DNA from: CAITSH01 sp025356665
GTDB taxonomy: Bacteria; Pseudomonadota; Gammaproteobacteria; Burkholderiales; SG8-39
Assembly: GCA_025356665.1 (NCBI GenBank)
Contig: JANXRV010000013.1
Span: 5,125-69,124, forward strand
Direction: 5' to 3'
Length of the DNA: 64,000 nt
Under the pieces are notes generated by a model that saw only the letters and a program-made list of their open reading frames with translations, was not told where the DNA came from and did not search any database. The translations under genes and the position numbers were made by a program. Positions 37,300-44,983 of the stretch are shown piece after piece. Position 1 is the stretch's first letter. Each line of letters begins with the position of its first letter.

Positions 37300-38376
37300 A
37301 TGAACACGTTTAAGCTCGCGCAAGTCCCCGGCATCGCCCGCAGTGCCTGTATCGCCCGTAGCACCAGGGCTATCGCCCGTGGCACCAGGGCTTGGCTCAG
37401 GCGTGCCACCGTCGTAGGCCTGCTCGCCGCGGTGGCAGGCGCCGCGCAGGCGCAGGCCCCGGCTCCGGTTGCTTGGCCGACCAAGCCGGTGCGGCTGGTT
37501 GTCACCTTTACCGCTGGCGGCGCGGCCGATTTCACCGCACGCCTGATCGGTGAAAAACTGTCCGAGCTGTGGAAGCAGCAGGTGGTGGTTGAGAACCGCA
37601 TCGGCGCCGGCGGCAACATCGGCGTCGAGACGGTGTTCCGCTCACCCGCCGATGGCTATACGCTGCTGCTCGCCTCGACGGCCAACCCGATCAACGTCGC
37701 GCTCTACACCAAGCTGCCCTTCGACCTGTTCAAGGATTTTGTGCCGATTGCGCTGGCGACCTCGTCGCCGATGGCGCTGGCGGTCAACCCTAGCGTCAAG
37801 GAAAACGATCTCAAGCAGTTCACCGCCGCGCTGCGCGCCGCTCCGGGCAGGGTGTCGTATGCGACCTGCGGCGTGGCGACCTCGCATCATTTCGCCTTCG
37901 AACTGTACAAGGCGCAGACTCGCACCTTTGCGCTGCATATCCCCTACCGCGGTTGCGCCGCGGCGGTGATTGACACCGTGGGTGGCCAGATCGACACCGT
38001 GATCTCCTCGCTCAACACGCTGCTGCCCCATCAGGCTAGCGGCAAGCTCAAGATCATTGCCGTCACCTCGAAAACCCGCTCCGCCTCGGCGCCCGATGTG
38101 CCGACCTTCCGCGAGTCGGGCGTGCCCGAACTCAAGGACTACGGTACCAGCGTCTATTACGGCTTCATGGCCCCGGCCGGCACGCCAAAGGACATCGTCG
38201 CAAAAATAGAGGCCGACGTACGCCGTGTTGTCGCCATGCCCGATGTGGCGCAGCGCGTCGCCAATGGCGGCCTTGAGGTCGCTTTTGTCGGCGCCGCCGA
38301 GATGGGCGCCGTCATGCGCACCGACGCCGAACAGTTCAAGAAGATCATCACCTACGCCGGAATACGACCGGAATAA
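37300..38376 (+). CDS. TctC/Bug-type binding protein with a Cys pair
   Basis: 358 residues from the second ATG (37300), favoured by its distance from aaagga. The leader is unusually long and carries an internal repeat (IARS, IARG) encoded by a direct DNA repeat before the hydrophobic core. Mature blocks are WPTKPVRLVVTFTAGGAAD and VVENRIGAGGN. Cys190 (YATCGVAT) and Cys219 (YRGCAA) replace the usual small residues and also occur in the paralogue at 41506, suggesting a disulfide or a ligand contact. It ends the first catabolic operon. Confidence 0.9.
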   Translation: MNTFKLAQVPGIARSACIARSTRAIARGTRAWLRRATVVGLLAAVAGAAQAQAPAPVAWPTKPVRLVVTFTAGGAADFTARLIGEKLSELWKQQVVVENRIGAGGNIGVETVFRSPADGYTLLLASTANPINVALYTKLPFDLFKDFVPIALATSSPMALAVNPSVKENDLKQFTAALRAAPGRVSYATCGVATSHHFAFELYKAQTRTFALHIPYRGCAAAVIDTVGGQIDTVISSLNTLLPHQASGKLKIIAVTSKTRSASAPDVPTFRESGVPELKDYGTSVYYGFMAPAGTPKDIVAKIEADVRRVVAMPDVAQRVANGGLEVAFVGAAEMGAVMRTDAEQFKKIITYAGIRPE

Positions 38377-38444
38377 GCGCCGGTATTGTTGCGCCTATTG
38401 TTTGATGAGCTTATTGTTGCCGCCGTGACCGCCGCCGTGCGGCG

Positions 38445-39932
38445 TCACCTGAACAGCGGCGGTGGCTGGAAACCGCGGTGCGCGGTTTCCAGCAGGCGCG
38501 CGAGCGCGATGCAGCGCAGGTCGGCGTAGTCGGGCCCGATGATTTGCAGGCCTATCGGTAGACCTGCAGCTGGGTCGGAGCCGGAACGTCCGGCCGGAAT
38601 AGTGGTGGCCGGCAGGTAGGCGACCGAGGCGAGGCCGATCCAGAAATAAGTGTCGGCGTTAGGGTGCGCCACACCGTCCAGCAGCAAGCGCTGTTCCGCT
38701 TTGGGCACCTCGTGCATCAGCGGGAAGGCGGGGGTCGGCGACACCGGCGCGATCAGCGCATCACAGCCGGTAAAAAACAGCGCCCAGGCATCGCGCAAGC
38801 GCTGGCGTTGGGCATTGTGCGCCAGCCATTCGCGGTGTGATTGTGTCAGTCCGCGCAGCATCAGCGCGTCGTAGCCGTGGTCGGTCGGATCGAGTGTGGC
38901 CGCCCCTGTGGCCAGCGCGGCGATATCGGCCGGGTCGCGCCGGAATGCGCTCGCGGCGCGCGCCAGGGCGATGTGCAGTTCATAGCTTTGGCGGCTGGGT
39001 ACCGGCAAGGCCGGATCAATTTGCACGCTGGCACCGGCGTCCTTTAACACCGCCGCCACCTCGAGCGCAGTGCGCCGCGTGTCGGCGTCGACCGGGAAGT
39101 CCGCGTCGCCGGTCAGCACCGCAACGCGAAACTCACGCAGCGATGCGCGACCGGCTTCGGGCAGCGCGAGGCGCCAGGCGCGCGCCTGGGTGCCCTCAGG
39201 GCCGGCCATGATGCGCAGCGCGAGTTCAAGGTCTTCGGCGCGGCGCGCCAGCGGCCCGACGACATTGATGTCATCGGGCGGGGATTCGGGCGCATAGGCA
39301 TGGCCGCGCACCGGCACCAGGCCGTAACTGGGCTTGTGACCGTAGACGCCGCAAAAATGTGCCGGCATGCGTATCGAGCCGCTGTGGTCGCTGCCCAGCT
39401 CCAGGGCCGAAAAGCCGGTGGCGAGCGCGACGGCGCTGCCGCCCGATGAGCCGCCGGGCGAGCGCGTGCCGTCCCAGGGATTGCGCGTGGCGCCATAGAC
39501 AGCGTTGAAGGTCTGCCAGTCGGCGAGGTCTAGCGGTACGTTGGTCTTGCCCAGCACAATCGCACCGGCGCCCTTGAGGCGGGCCACCGCCACCGCGTCT
39601 TCTGCGGCGCGATGCTCGCGCCGCGCCGCGCGACCAAAGGTCGAGGGCGTGCCTTGCCAGTCTAAGCATTCTTTGATGGTGATCGGCACGCCGTGCAGCG
39701 GGCCGCGCGGGTTTCCGGCGCGTACGTCGCGATCGGCCTCGTCGGCCTGTTGCAGCGCCGCTTCGGCGCGCAGCAGCACCACCGCGTTGAGCTGCGGGTT
39801 AAAGCGCGCGATGCGATCGAGGCATAGTTCGACCGCCGCGCGTGAGCTGATCTCGCCGCTGGCGATGCGGCGGCCCAGCTCGGCCGCGCCGAGGTGATGC
39901 GGTTCCGGTGATTCTGATGAGTTTGCAGACAA
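38445..39932 (-). CDS. amidase-signature family hydrolase
   Basis: 495 residues if the TTG at 39932 is used; no ATG fits and the frame further upstream overlaps the amidohydrolase gene. The amidase triad is present: Lys in VPITIKECLDW, cis-Ser and Ser in GGSSGGSAVA and GSDHSGSIRMPA. It hydrolyses an amide, perhaps the ring-derived amide of the local pathway. The C-terminal residues HRGFQPPPL are encoded by a perfect GCTGGAAA-family hairpin (38465-38493), so the normal end of the gene may have been replaced. It is 14 bases downstream of the amidohydrolase gene, so the two form an operon. Confidence 0.85.
   Translation of the reverse strand: MSANSSESPEPHHLGAAELGRRIASGEISSRAAVELCLDRIARFNPQLNAVVLLRAEAALQQADEADRDVRAGNPRGPLHGVPITIKECLDWQGTPSTFGRAARREHRAAEDAVAVARLKGAGAIVLGKTNVPLDLADWQTFNAVYGATRNPWDGTRSPGGSSGGSAVALATGFSALELGSDHSGSIRMPAHFCGVYGHKPSYGLVPVRGHAYAPESPPDDINVVGPLARRAEDLELALRIMAGPEGTQARAWRLALPEAGRASLREFRVAVLTGDADFPVDADTRRTALEVAAVLKDAGASVQIDPALPVPSRQSYELHIALARAASAFRRDPADIAALATGAATLDPTDHGYDALMLRGLTQSHREWLAHNAQRQRLRDAWALFFTGCDALIAPVSPTPAFPLMHEVPKAEQRLLLDGVAHPNADTYFWIGLASVAYLPATTIPAGRSGSDPAAGLPIGLQIIGPDYADLRCIALARLLETAHRGFQPPPLFR
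38465..38493. repeat. perfect 13-bp stem hairpin inside the amidase 3' end
   Basis: GCTGGAAACCGCG and its exact complement flank a 3-base loop (gtg), as in the copy at 2481. It lies within the last codons of the amidase gene. Confidence 0.85.
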
Positions 39933-39946
39933 GGCGGCGGACCGGG

Positions 39947-40948
39947 TTAGAGTTTGAGCAGGCGCTCGGCATTGCCGTGCAGGATTTTTTCGCGGTCCTC
40001 GGTGCACAGCGGCACCTGGTCCATCCAGCGCACACCGGGCGGGTTTTCCACAAACGGGTAGTCGACCGAGAACAGGATGCGGTCCGCGCCCATTTCCATC
40101 ACGCTGCACAGCAGCGCCGGGTTGGAGAAGTTGCCGCTGGTGGTGATGTGAAAATGTTCGCAAAAAATATCGCGAAACGGAATGCCGCGGTTGCCCGCCC
40201 GCGACAGCGCCTCGTTGATGCGCCAAAGTGAAAACGGCAGCGACTCGCCGAGGTGGCCGAGGATGATTTTGAGTTTCGGGTAGGCCTCAAACACGCCCGA
40301 GAGTACCAGGCGTATGGCCTGCGTCGCCGCCTCCATCGTAAAGCCCCAGCCGGCCGACAGCAGTTGCGGGAAATCGGCCGCGTAATCTTTGTAGTAGGCC
40401 TCGATCACCGCCGGGTGCGGCGCTGCCGGATGCAGGTAAATGGGCACGTCCAGCGCCTGCGCGCGCTCGAAAATCGGCCAAAAGCGCTTGTCGTCGATAT
40501 ACACGCGCTGCTCGCCGATCAGGGTGAAGCCGTGCACCATCGCGCCCTTGAAACCAAATTGCGTCACGGTGCGCTCCAGCTCATCGGCCGAGGCTTTGGG
40601 GTCGGGCGCAGGCAGTGTGGCGAACGCGGCGAAGCGCGACGGGTGGGCTTTGACCGCCTGGTGCAGCCTGTCGTTGGCGCGAATGGCCAGCGGCACTGCG
40701 ATATCGGGGGCGAGCCGGTGGGTCGCCGGCGCGCCTTGTGACAGCACCTGGAAGTCGATGCCGGCCTCATCCATCTCCCGCAGGCGCAGTTCCTCGAGGT
40801 CAAAAAGGCGTTCACGCAGCTTGGGCGAGCGGCCCTCAGCGGCGGGGAAGTGGGTCGCCATCTCGGCGTCCCAGTAGTGCTCCTCGAGCGCGATGATGCG
40901 TGATCGGGCGCGGGTCGTCTTGGAGGACGTGGTGGACGTGGTGGTCAT
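39947..40948 (-). CDS. amidohydrolase-2 (ACMSD/gamma-resorcylate decarboxylase-like)
   Basis: 333 residues from the ATG at 40948; the long upstream frame is in non-coding sequence. The N-terminal IALEEHYWDAE resembles the metal-binding start of gamma-resorcylate and 5-carboxyvanillate decarboxylases. HPAAPHP, ILGHLGESLPFSLWRI and FSVDYPF supply the other metal ligands and the conserved Asp. These enzymes decarboxylate hydroxy-aromatic or muconate-type acids with a divalent metal. The N-terminus begins with a Thr/Ser run encoded by a gtggacgtg repeat. It pairs with the amidase gene. Confidence 0.85.
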   Translation of the reverse strand: MTTTSTTSSKTTRARSRIIALEEHYWDAEMATHFPAAEGRSPKLRERLFDLEELRLREMDEAGIDFQVLSQGAPATHRLAPDIAVPLAIRANDRLHQAVKAHPSRFAAFATLPAPDPKASADELERTVTQFGFKGAMVHGFTLIGEQRVYIDDKRFWPIFERAQALDVPIYLHPAAPHPAVIEAYYKDYAADFPQLLSAGWGFTMEAATQAIRLVLSGVFEAYPKLKIILGHLGESLPFSLWRINEALSRAGNRGIPFRDIFCEHFHITTSGNFSNPALLCSVMEMGADRILFSVDYPFVENPPGVRWMDQVPLCTEDREKILHGNAERLLKL

Positions 40949-41250
40949 GTTGCTCTCCGGTGGGGCTTTGTTAATCGGTCCTGCGGGTGAATGCCGGGCC
41001 TTAAAGAGCGCCCTAAGGCCGCGCTGGGGGCCGCAATCCGGCGTTTGCAATCGGCGGCCGCGGCGGACGCAATCGGAGGCAATCGGACGCAATCGGGCGC
41101 GCCGACGCATTCTAGCGGCTGGGCCGCGAACTGAGAAGCGCCGCCGGCGTGGATGGCGGCGCGCGCGGGTCCGCACGCGGGCGCTTTTGGTGCTCGGCGG
41201 TTTTTTTTGCCGCGTCGCCCCTGCCGGCAAGCAAAACCATGAGTGACGCG
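40949..41250. other. non-coding stretch before the second operator block
   Basis: About 300 bases upstream of the amidohydrolase gene contain a cgcaatcgga-type tandem repeat (near 41048-41099) and GC-rich filler. I see no credible gene here on either strand. The amidohydrolase promoter presumably lies in its proximal part. Confidence 0.5.
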
Positions 41251-41285
41251 GCTTGACTTTTCTTGACCGCTAAGTCAATCTCGAC
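41251..41285 (+). promoter_or_regulatory. 35-bp operator block before the second catabolic operon
   Basis: Near-identical to 23720-23754 (two differences). The palindrome is TTGACCGCTAAGTCAA (41263-41278), with one arm base changed. The following leader to 41505 contains imperfect agatgtgtcc/agacgtctcc repeats and no gene. Confidence 0.72.
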
Positions 41286-41505
41286 GCTTGTGATCGGAGC
41301 ATGAATTGGCGGCATAAAATATGCTGCGGAGGGGCTGCAAAAGTGTTCGCAGATGTGCCCAGATGTGTCCAGACGTCTCCAGACGTCTCACAGGTGCGCC
41401 ACTGCTGTGCCTCACCCTGTGCACACCCTGCGCCTCACTCAGTGTACGGATCCCAATAACGCCCGTTTGCCCCTGTTTTTTGACCTGTCCTTCCGGAGAT
41501 TCCTG

Positions 41506-42483
41506 ATGATTCGCTTTGCACGGCTCGTGATGGCAGTGTGTGTCCTGCTCGGCGCCTCTGCGGCGTCCGCCCAGGGCGGCTTTCCCAGCAAGCCGGTGAA
41601 GATCATCGTCACCTTCACCACCGGCGGTGCCGCCGACTTCAGTGCGCGCATCATCGGCGACCAGCTCTCGCGCATGTGGAACCAGCAGGTCATCGTCGAG
41701 AACCGCATCGGCGCCGGCGGCAGCATCGGCGTGGAGCAGGTGTACCGCTCCCCGGCCGACGGCTATACGCTGCTGCTCGCCAGCAACACCCACGCCATCA
41801 ACCAGGCGCTGTTCAACAATCTGCCCTTTGACCTGACCAAGGATTTCGTCCCGGCCGTACTGACCACCTCCACGCCGATCGTGCTTGCCGTCAACCCGCG
41901 CGTGCCGGCCAAGGACATAAAGGAATTCACCGCCATGCTGCGCGCCAGTCCGGGCAAGGTCGACTACACCACCTGCGGCGTGGCCACGGCGCACCATTTC
42001 GCCATGGAACTGTACAAGTACGCGACCCAGACCTTCGCCGTGCATATCCCGCATCGCGGCTGCTCACCCGCGGTGACCGACGCGGTCGCCGGGCAGGTGG
42101 ATGTGGTCATCGCCTCGCTCGCCGCGGTGCTGCCCTTTGCCAAGCAGGGCAAGCTGCGTATTCTCGGCCTGACAACCAAGGAGCGCTCGCCCTCTGTGCC
42201 GGAACTGCCGACCTTCCGTGAATCGGGCCTGCAGGAACTGGCCAACTACGAGGTCGAGAACTACTACGGCCTGCTCGCGCCCACCGGCACGCCCAGGGAT
42301 GTGCTGGCCAAGATCGAGGCCGATGTGAGGAAAGTGCTGGCCATGCCCGAAGTCAAATCGCGGCTGACCAACGGCGGCCTCGACCTTTTTGTCGGCTCGC
42401 CGGCGCAGTTCACCTCGCTGCTGGTTTCCGATATCGCCAAATTCCGCGAGGCGATAAAAATCGCCGGAATCAAGCCCGAGTAA
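41506..42483 (+). CDS. TctC/Bug-type binding protein with a Cys pair
   Basis: 325 residues from the ATG at 41506 with ggagat upstream. Signal peptide MIRFARLVMAVCVLL ends ASAQG. Blocks PSKPVKIIVTFTTGGAAD and VVENRIGAGGS-like (IVENRIGAGGS) follow. Cys157 (YTTCGVAT) and Cys186 (HRGCSP) match the pair in the protein at 37300, its closest relative here. It opens the second catabolic operon. Confidence 0.92.
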   Translation: MIRFARLVMAVCVLLGASAASAQGGFPSKPVKIIVTFTTGGAADFSARIIGDQLSRMWNQQVIVENRIGAGGSIGVEQVYRSPADGYTLLLASNTHAINQALFNNLPFDLTKDFVPAVLTTSTPIVLAVNPRVPAKDIKEFTAMLRASPGKVDYTTCGVATAHHFAMELYKYATQTFAVHIPHRGCSPAVTDAVAGQVDVVIASLAAVLPFAKQGKLRILGLTTKERSPSVPELPTFRESGLQELANYEVENYYGLLAPTGTPRDVLAKIEADVRKVLAMPEVKSRLTNGGLDLFVGSPAQFTSLLVSDIAKFREAIKIAGIKPE

Positions 42484-42583
42484 TTACCGGCTGCGCGCGC
42501 CCCGGCGGGTGCTGCTGCCGCCGTTGCCCGCTTCATTTGAAAAAGTCCGGCATATAACCGCCGTTTAAAAGGATGGGAAGAAC

Positions 42584-43576
42584 GTGAACAAACTGCGTAT
42601 CAGTATGGCGTGTTGCGACTACGATCGTTGCCGCGCGCTCTTTGACGGCCGCGCGCCGATAGAGGGCTGTGAAGTGTCCGCCGTGCCGATAGAACCCGAG
42701 GAGGCCTTTCACCGCGCCTTCAAGTTCAACGAATTTGACGTGTCCGAAATCTCGATGTCCAGCCACACGCTGATGACCTCCCGCGGCCAGAACGCCTACG
42801 TCGGCGTGCCGGCCTTCGTGTCGCGCCTGTTCCGCCACTCGGGCATCTACATCCGTACCGACCGCGGCATCAAGACGCCGGCCGATCTCAAGGGCAAGAC
42901 CATAGGCCTGCCCGAATACCAGATCACCGCCAACGTCTGGATACGCGGCGTGCTCGCCGACGAATACGGCGTCAAGCCCGAGGACGTGCACTGGCGCAGC
43001 GGCGGCCTCGAGGATCCGGGCCGCGAAGAACGCGCGCCGCTCAAGCTCCCGGCTGGCATCGACCTCAAGCCCATCCCACATGACCGCACGCTCTCAGACA
43101 TGCTCGAGAAGGGCGAGATCGACGCCATGATCAGCGCGCGCGCGCCCTCGTGCTTTGCCCGCGGCGCGGCCAACGTCGACCGCATGTTCCCCGACTACAA
43201 GAGCACCGAGCAGGAATATTTTCGCCGCACCGGTATTTTTCCCGTCATGCACATCATCGGCATCCGCCGCGAGCTGGCCGAGCGCGAGCCCTGGCTGCCG
43301 GTGAGCGTGTTCAAGGCCTTCAACAAGGCGAAAGAGTTGTGCATGTACGAACTGGGCCAGATCGGCCACCTGTTCAACACCCTGCCCTGGGGCGTGGCCG
43401 AGTTCGAGGCGGCGAAGAAACTGATGGGCGAGGATTACTGGAGTTACGGTTTCAAGGCCAACGAGCACGTGCTCGAGACCTTCACCCGCTACCACCACGA
43501 GCAGGGCCTGTCGGCGGAAAAAGTCGATCCGCGCGCGCTGTTCCATCCGTCGACGCTAGACCTGTCCAAGGTTTGA
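42584..43576 (+). CDS. 4,5-dihydroxyphthalate decarboxylase-like protein
   Basis: 330 residues, no signal peptide. Blocks ACCDYDRCRALFDGR, FDVSEISMSSHTL, FVSRLFRHSGIYI and EQEYFRRTGIFPVMHI closely follow the Pht5 pattern, more so than the paralogue at 26052. It probably decarboxylates an aromatic acid in the cytosol. It lies between a TctC gene and an M-S-L hydroxylase set. Confidence 0.85.
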   Translation: MNKLRISMACCDYDRCRALFDGRAPIEGCEVSAVPIEPEEAFHRAFKFNEFDVSEISMSSHTLMTSRGQNAYVGVPAFVSRLFRHSGIYIRTDRGIKTPADLKGKTIGLPEYQITANVWIRGVLADEYGVKPEDVHWRSGGLEDPGREERAPLKLPAGIDLKPIPHDRTLSDMLEKGEIDAMISARAPSCFARGAANVDRMFPDYKSTEQEYFRRTGIFPVMHIIGIRRELAEREPWLPVSVFKAFNKAKELCMYELGQIGHLFNTLPWGVAEFEAAKKLMGEDYWSYGFKANEHVLETFTRYHHEQGLSAEKVDPRALFHPSTLDLSKV

Positions 43577-43601
43577 GCGGCACGGCTCCCGGCCCCCGGC
43601 G

Positions 43602-44468
43602 ATGAAGGCCGCACCGTTCCGCTATCACGCGCCGCGCACACTGGACGAGGCGCTGGGCCTGCTCGCCGACTCGCCCAACGCGCGTGTGCTGGCTGGAGGG
43701 CAGTCGTTGATGCCCATGCTTAACATGCGCGTGGTGTCGCCCGATGACCTTGTCGACATCAATGGCGTCGAGGGGCTTGCCTACATTCGCGAGGAGGGTG
43801 TCGAAATCGCCATCGGTGCGATGACGCGCCAGCGCGACCTGGAGTTCTCGCCGCTGATCGCGGCGCGCCTGCCGCTGATGGCCGAGGCGATCCGTTATGT
43901 CGGCCACCGCCAGACGCGTAATCGCGGCACCATTGGCGGCAGCCTGTGCCAGCTTGATCCGTCGGCGGAACTGCCCACCGTGGCGCAGGCCTGCGACGCG
44001 GTGGTGGTGGCGCGCAGCCGGCGCGGCGAGCGGCGCATCCCCATCGCCGAATTTCCCGCCGGCTATATGACGCCCGCGCTCGAAGCCGACGAAGTGCTGG
44101 TCGAGTTGCGCTTCACGCCCTGGACCGCGCCCCACGGCGCGGCCTTCGTCGAATATGCGCGCCGTCACGGCGATTTCGCCGTGGTGTCGGCCGCAGCCAT
44201 GCTCGCCCTTGGCAGCGACGGCCGCATCGAACGCTTGTCGCTCACCTTGGGCGGGGTGGGCGCCGCGCCGCTGCGCATGGGCGCGATCGAAGCGGCCTTG
44301 TGCGGGCAGAAGCCCTCGACACAGTCCTTTGCCGCAGCCTGTGCCTCGGCCGGAACCATAGATGCGCTCGAAGACCCGCATTACCCCAGGTGGTACCGCC
44401 AGCGTCTTGCCGTGGCGCTGTCAAAGCGCGTGCTTGCCGCCGCGCTCGGACGCGCAGGCGCGCGATAA
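43602..44468 (+). CDS. FAD-binding subunit of molybdenum hydroxylase
   Basis: 288 residues from the ATG at 43602. LAGGQSLMPMLNMRV and GTIGGSLCQLDPSAE bind FAD. It is followed after five bases by the 2Fe-2S gene, and forms the third M-S-L set of the window. Confidence 0.93.
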   Translation: MKAAPFRYHAPRTLDEALGLLADSPNARVLAGGQSLMPMLNMRVVSPDDLVDINGVEGLAYIREEGVEIAIGAMTRQRDLEFSPLIAARLPLMAEAIRYVGHRQTRNRGTIGGSLCQLDPSAELPTVAQACDAVVVARSRRGERRIPIAEFPAGYMTPALEADEVLVELRFTPWTAPHGAAFVEYARRHGDFAVVSAAAMLALGSDGRIERLSLTLGGVGAAPLRMGAIEAALCGQKPSTQSFAAACASAGTIDALEDPHYPRWYRQRLAVALSKRVLAAALGRAGAR

Positions 44469-44473
44469 AGAGC

Positions 44474-44983
44474 ATGGACATAAAGAGCATGGAAAAACGC
44501 GATATCAAGGTCAACATCAACGGCACCGAACACGCCTGCAGCGTCGAGACGCGCGTCAATCTTGCCGACTTCCTGCGCCACCAGATCGGCCTCACCGGCA
44601 CCCATGTCGGCTGCGAGCACGGTGTGTGCGGCGCCTGCACCGTGCTGGTCGAGGGCCAGTCGGTGCGCGCCTGCCTGATGCTCGCCGCGCAGACCGACGG
44701 CAAGCGCGTTGTCACCGTCGAGGGCCTCACCCCGGCCGATGGTTTGTCGCCGCTGCAGCAGTCGTTCTGGGACAAGCACGGCCTGCAGTGCGGCTATTGC
44801 ACGCCGGGGGTGCTGGTGTCGCTGACCGAGTTGCTCGAGTCCAATGCCTCGCCCACCGAGGCCGAGGTGCGTGAGGTCTTGTCCGGCCATCTGTGCCGCT
44901 GCACCGGATACCAGAACATTGTTGCTGCGGCCATGGACGCGGCCGAACAGATCAATGCGGCAAAACTGGCGGCGCTGAAGTGA
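44474..44983 (+). CDS. 2Fe-2S subunit of molybdenum hydroxylase
   Basis: 169 residues from 44474, or 164 from the second ATG at 44489. A small direct repeat (ataaagagcatgga) creates the two alternative starts. Both cluster motifs are complete: CEHGVCGACTV and CGYCTPGV...CRCTGYQ. Its stop overlaps the GTG of the large subunit gene. Confidence 0.93.
   Translation: MDIKSMEKRDIKVNINGTEHACSVETRVNLADFLRHQIGLTGTHVGCEHGVCGACTVLVEGQSVRACLMLAAQTDGKRVVTVEGLTPADGLSPLQQSFWDKHGLQCGYCTPGVLVSLTELLESNASPTEAEVREVLSGHLCRCTGYQNIVAAAMDAAEQINAAKLAALK

Noticed and set aside
40949..41250. A hidden gene upstream of the amidohydrolase
   Set aside because: The open frames there are short, arginine-rich and contain tandem DNA repeats; no conserved motif is seen.
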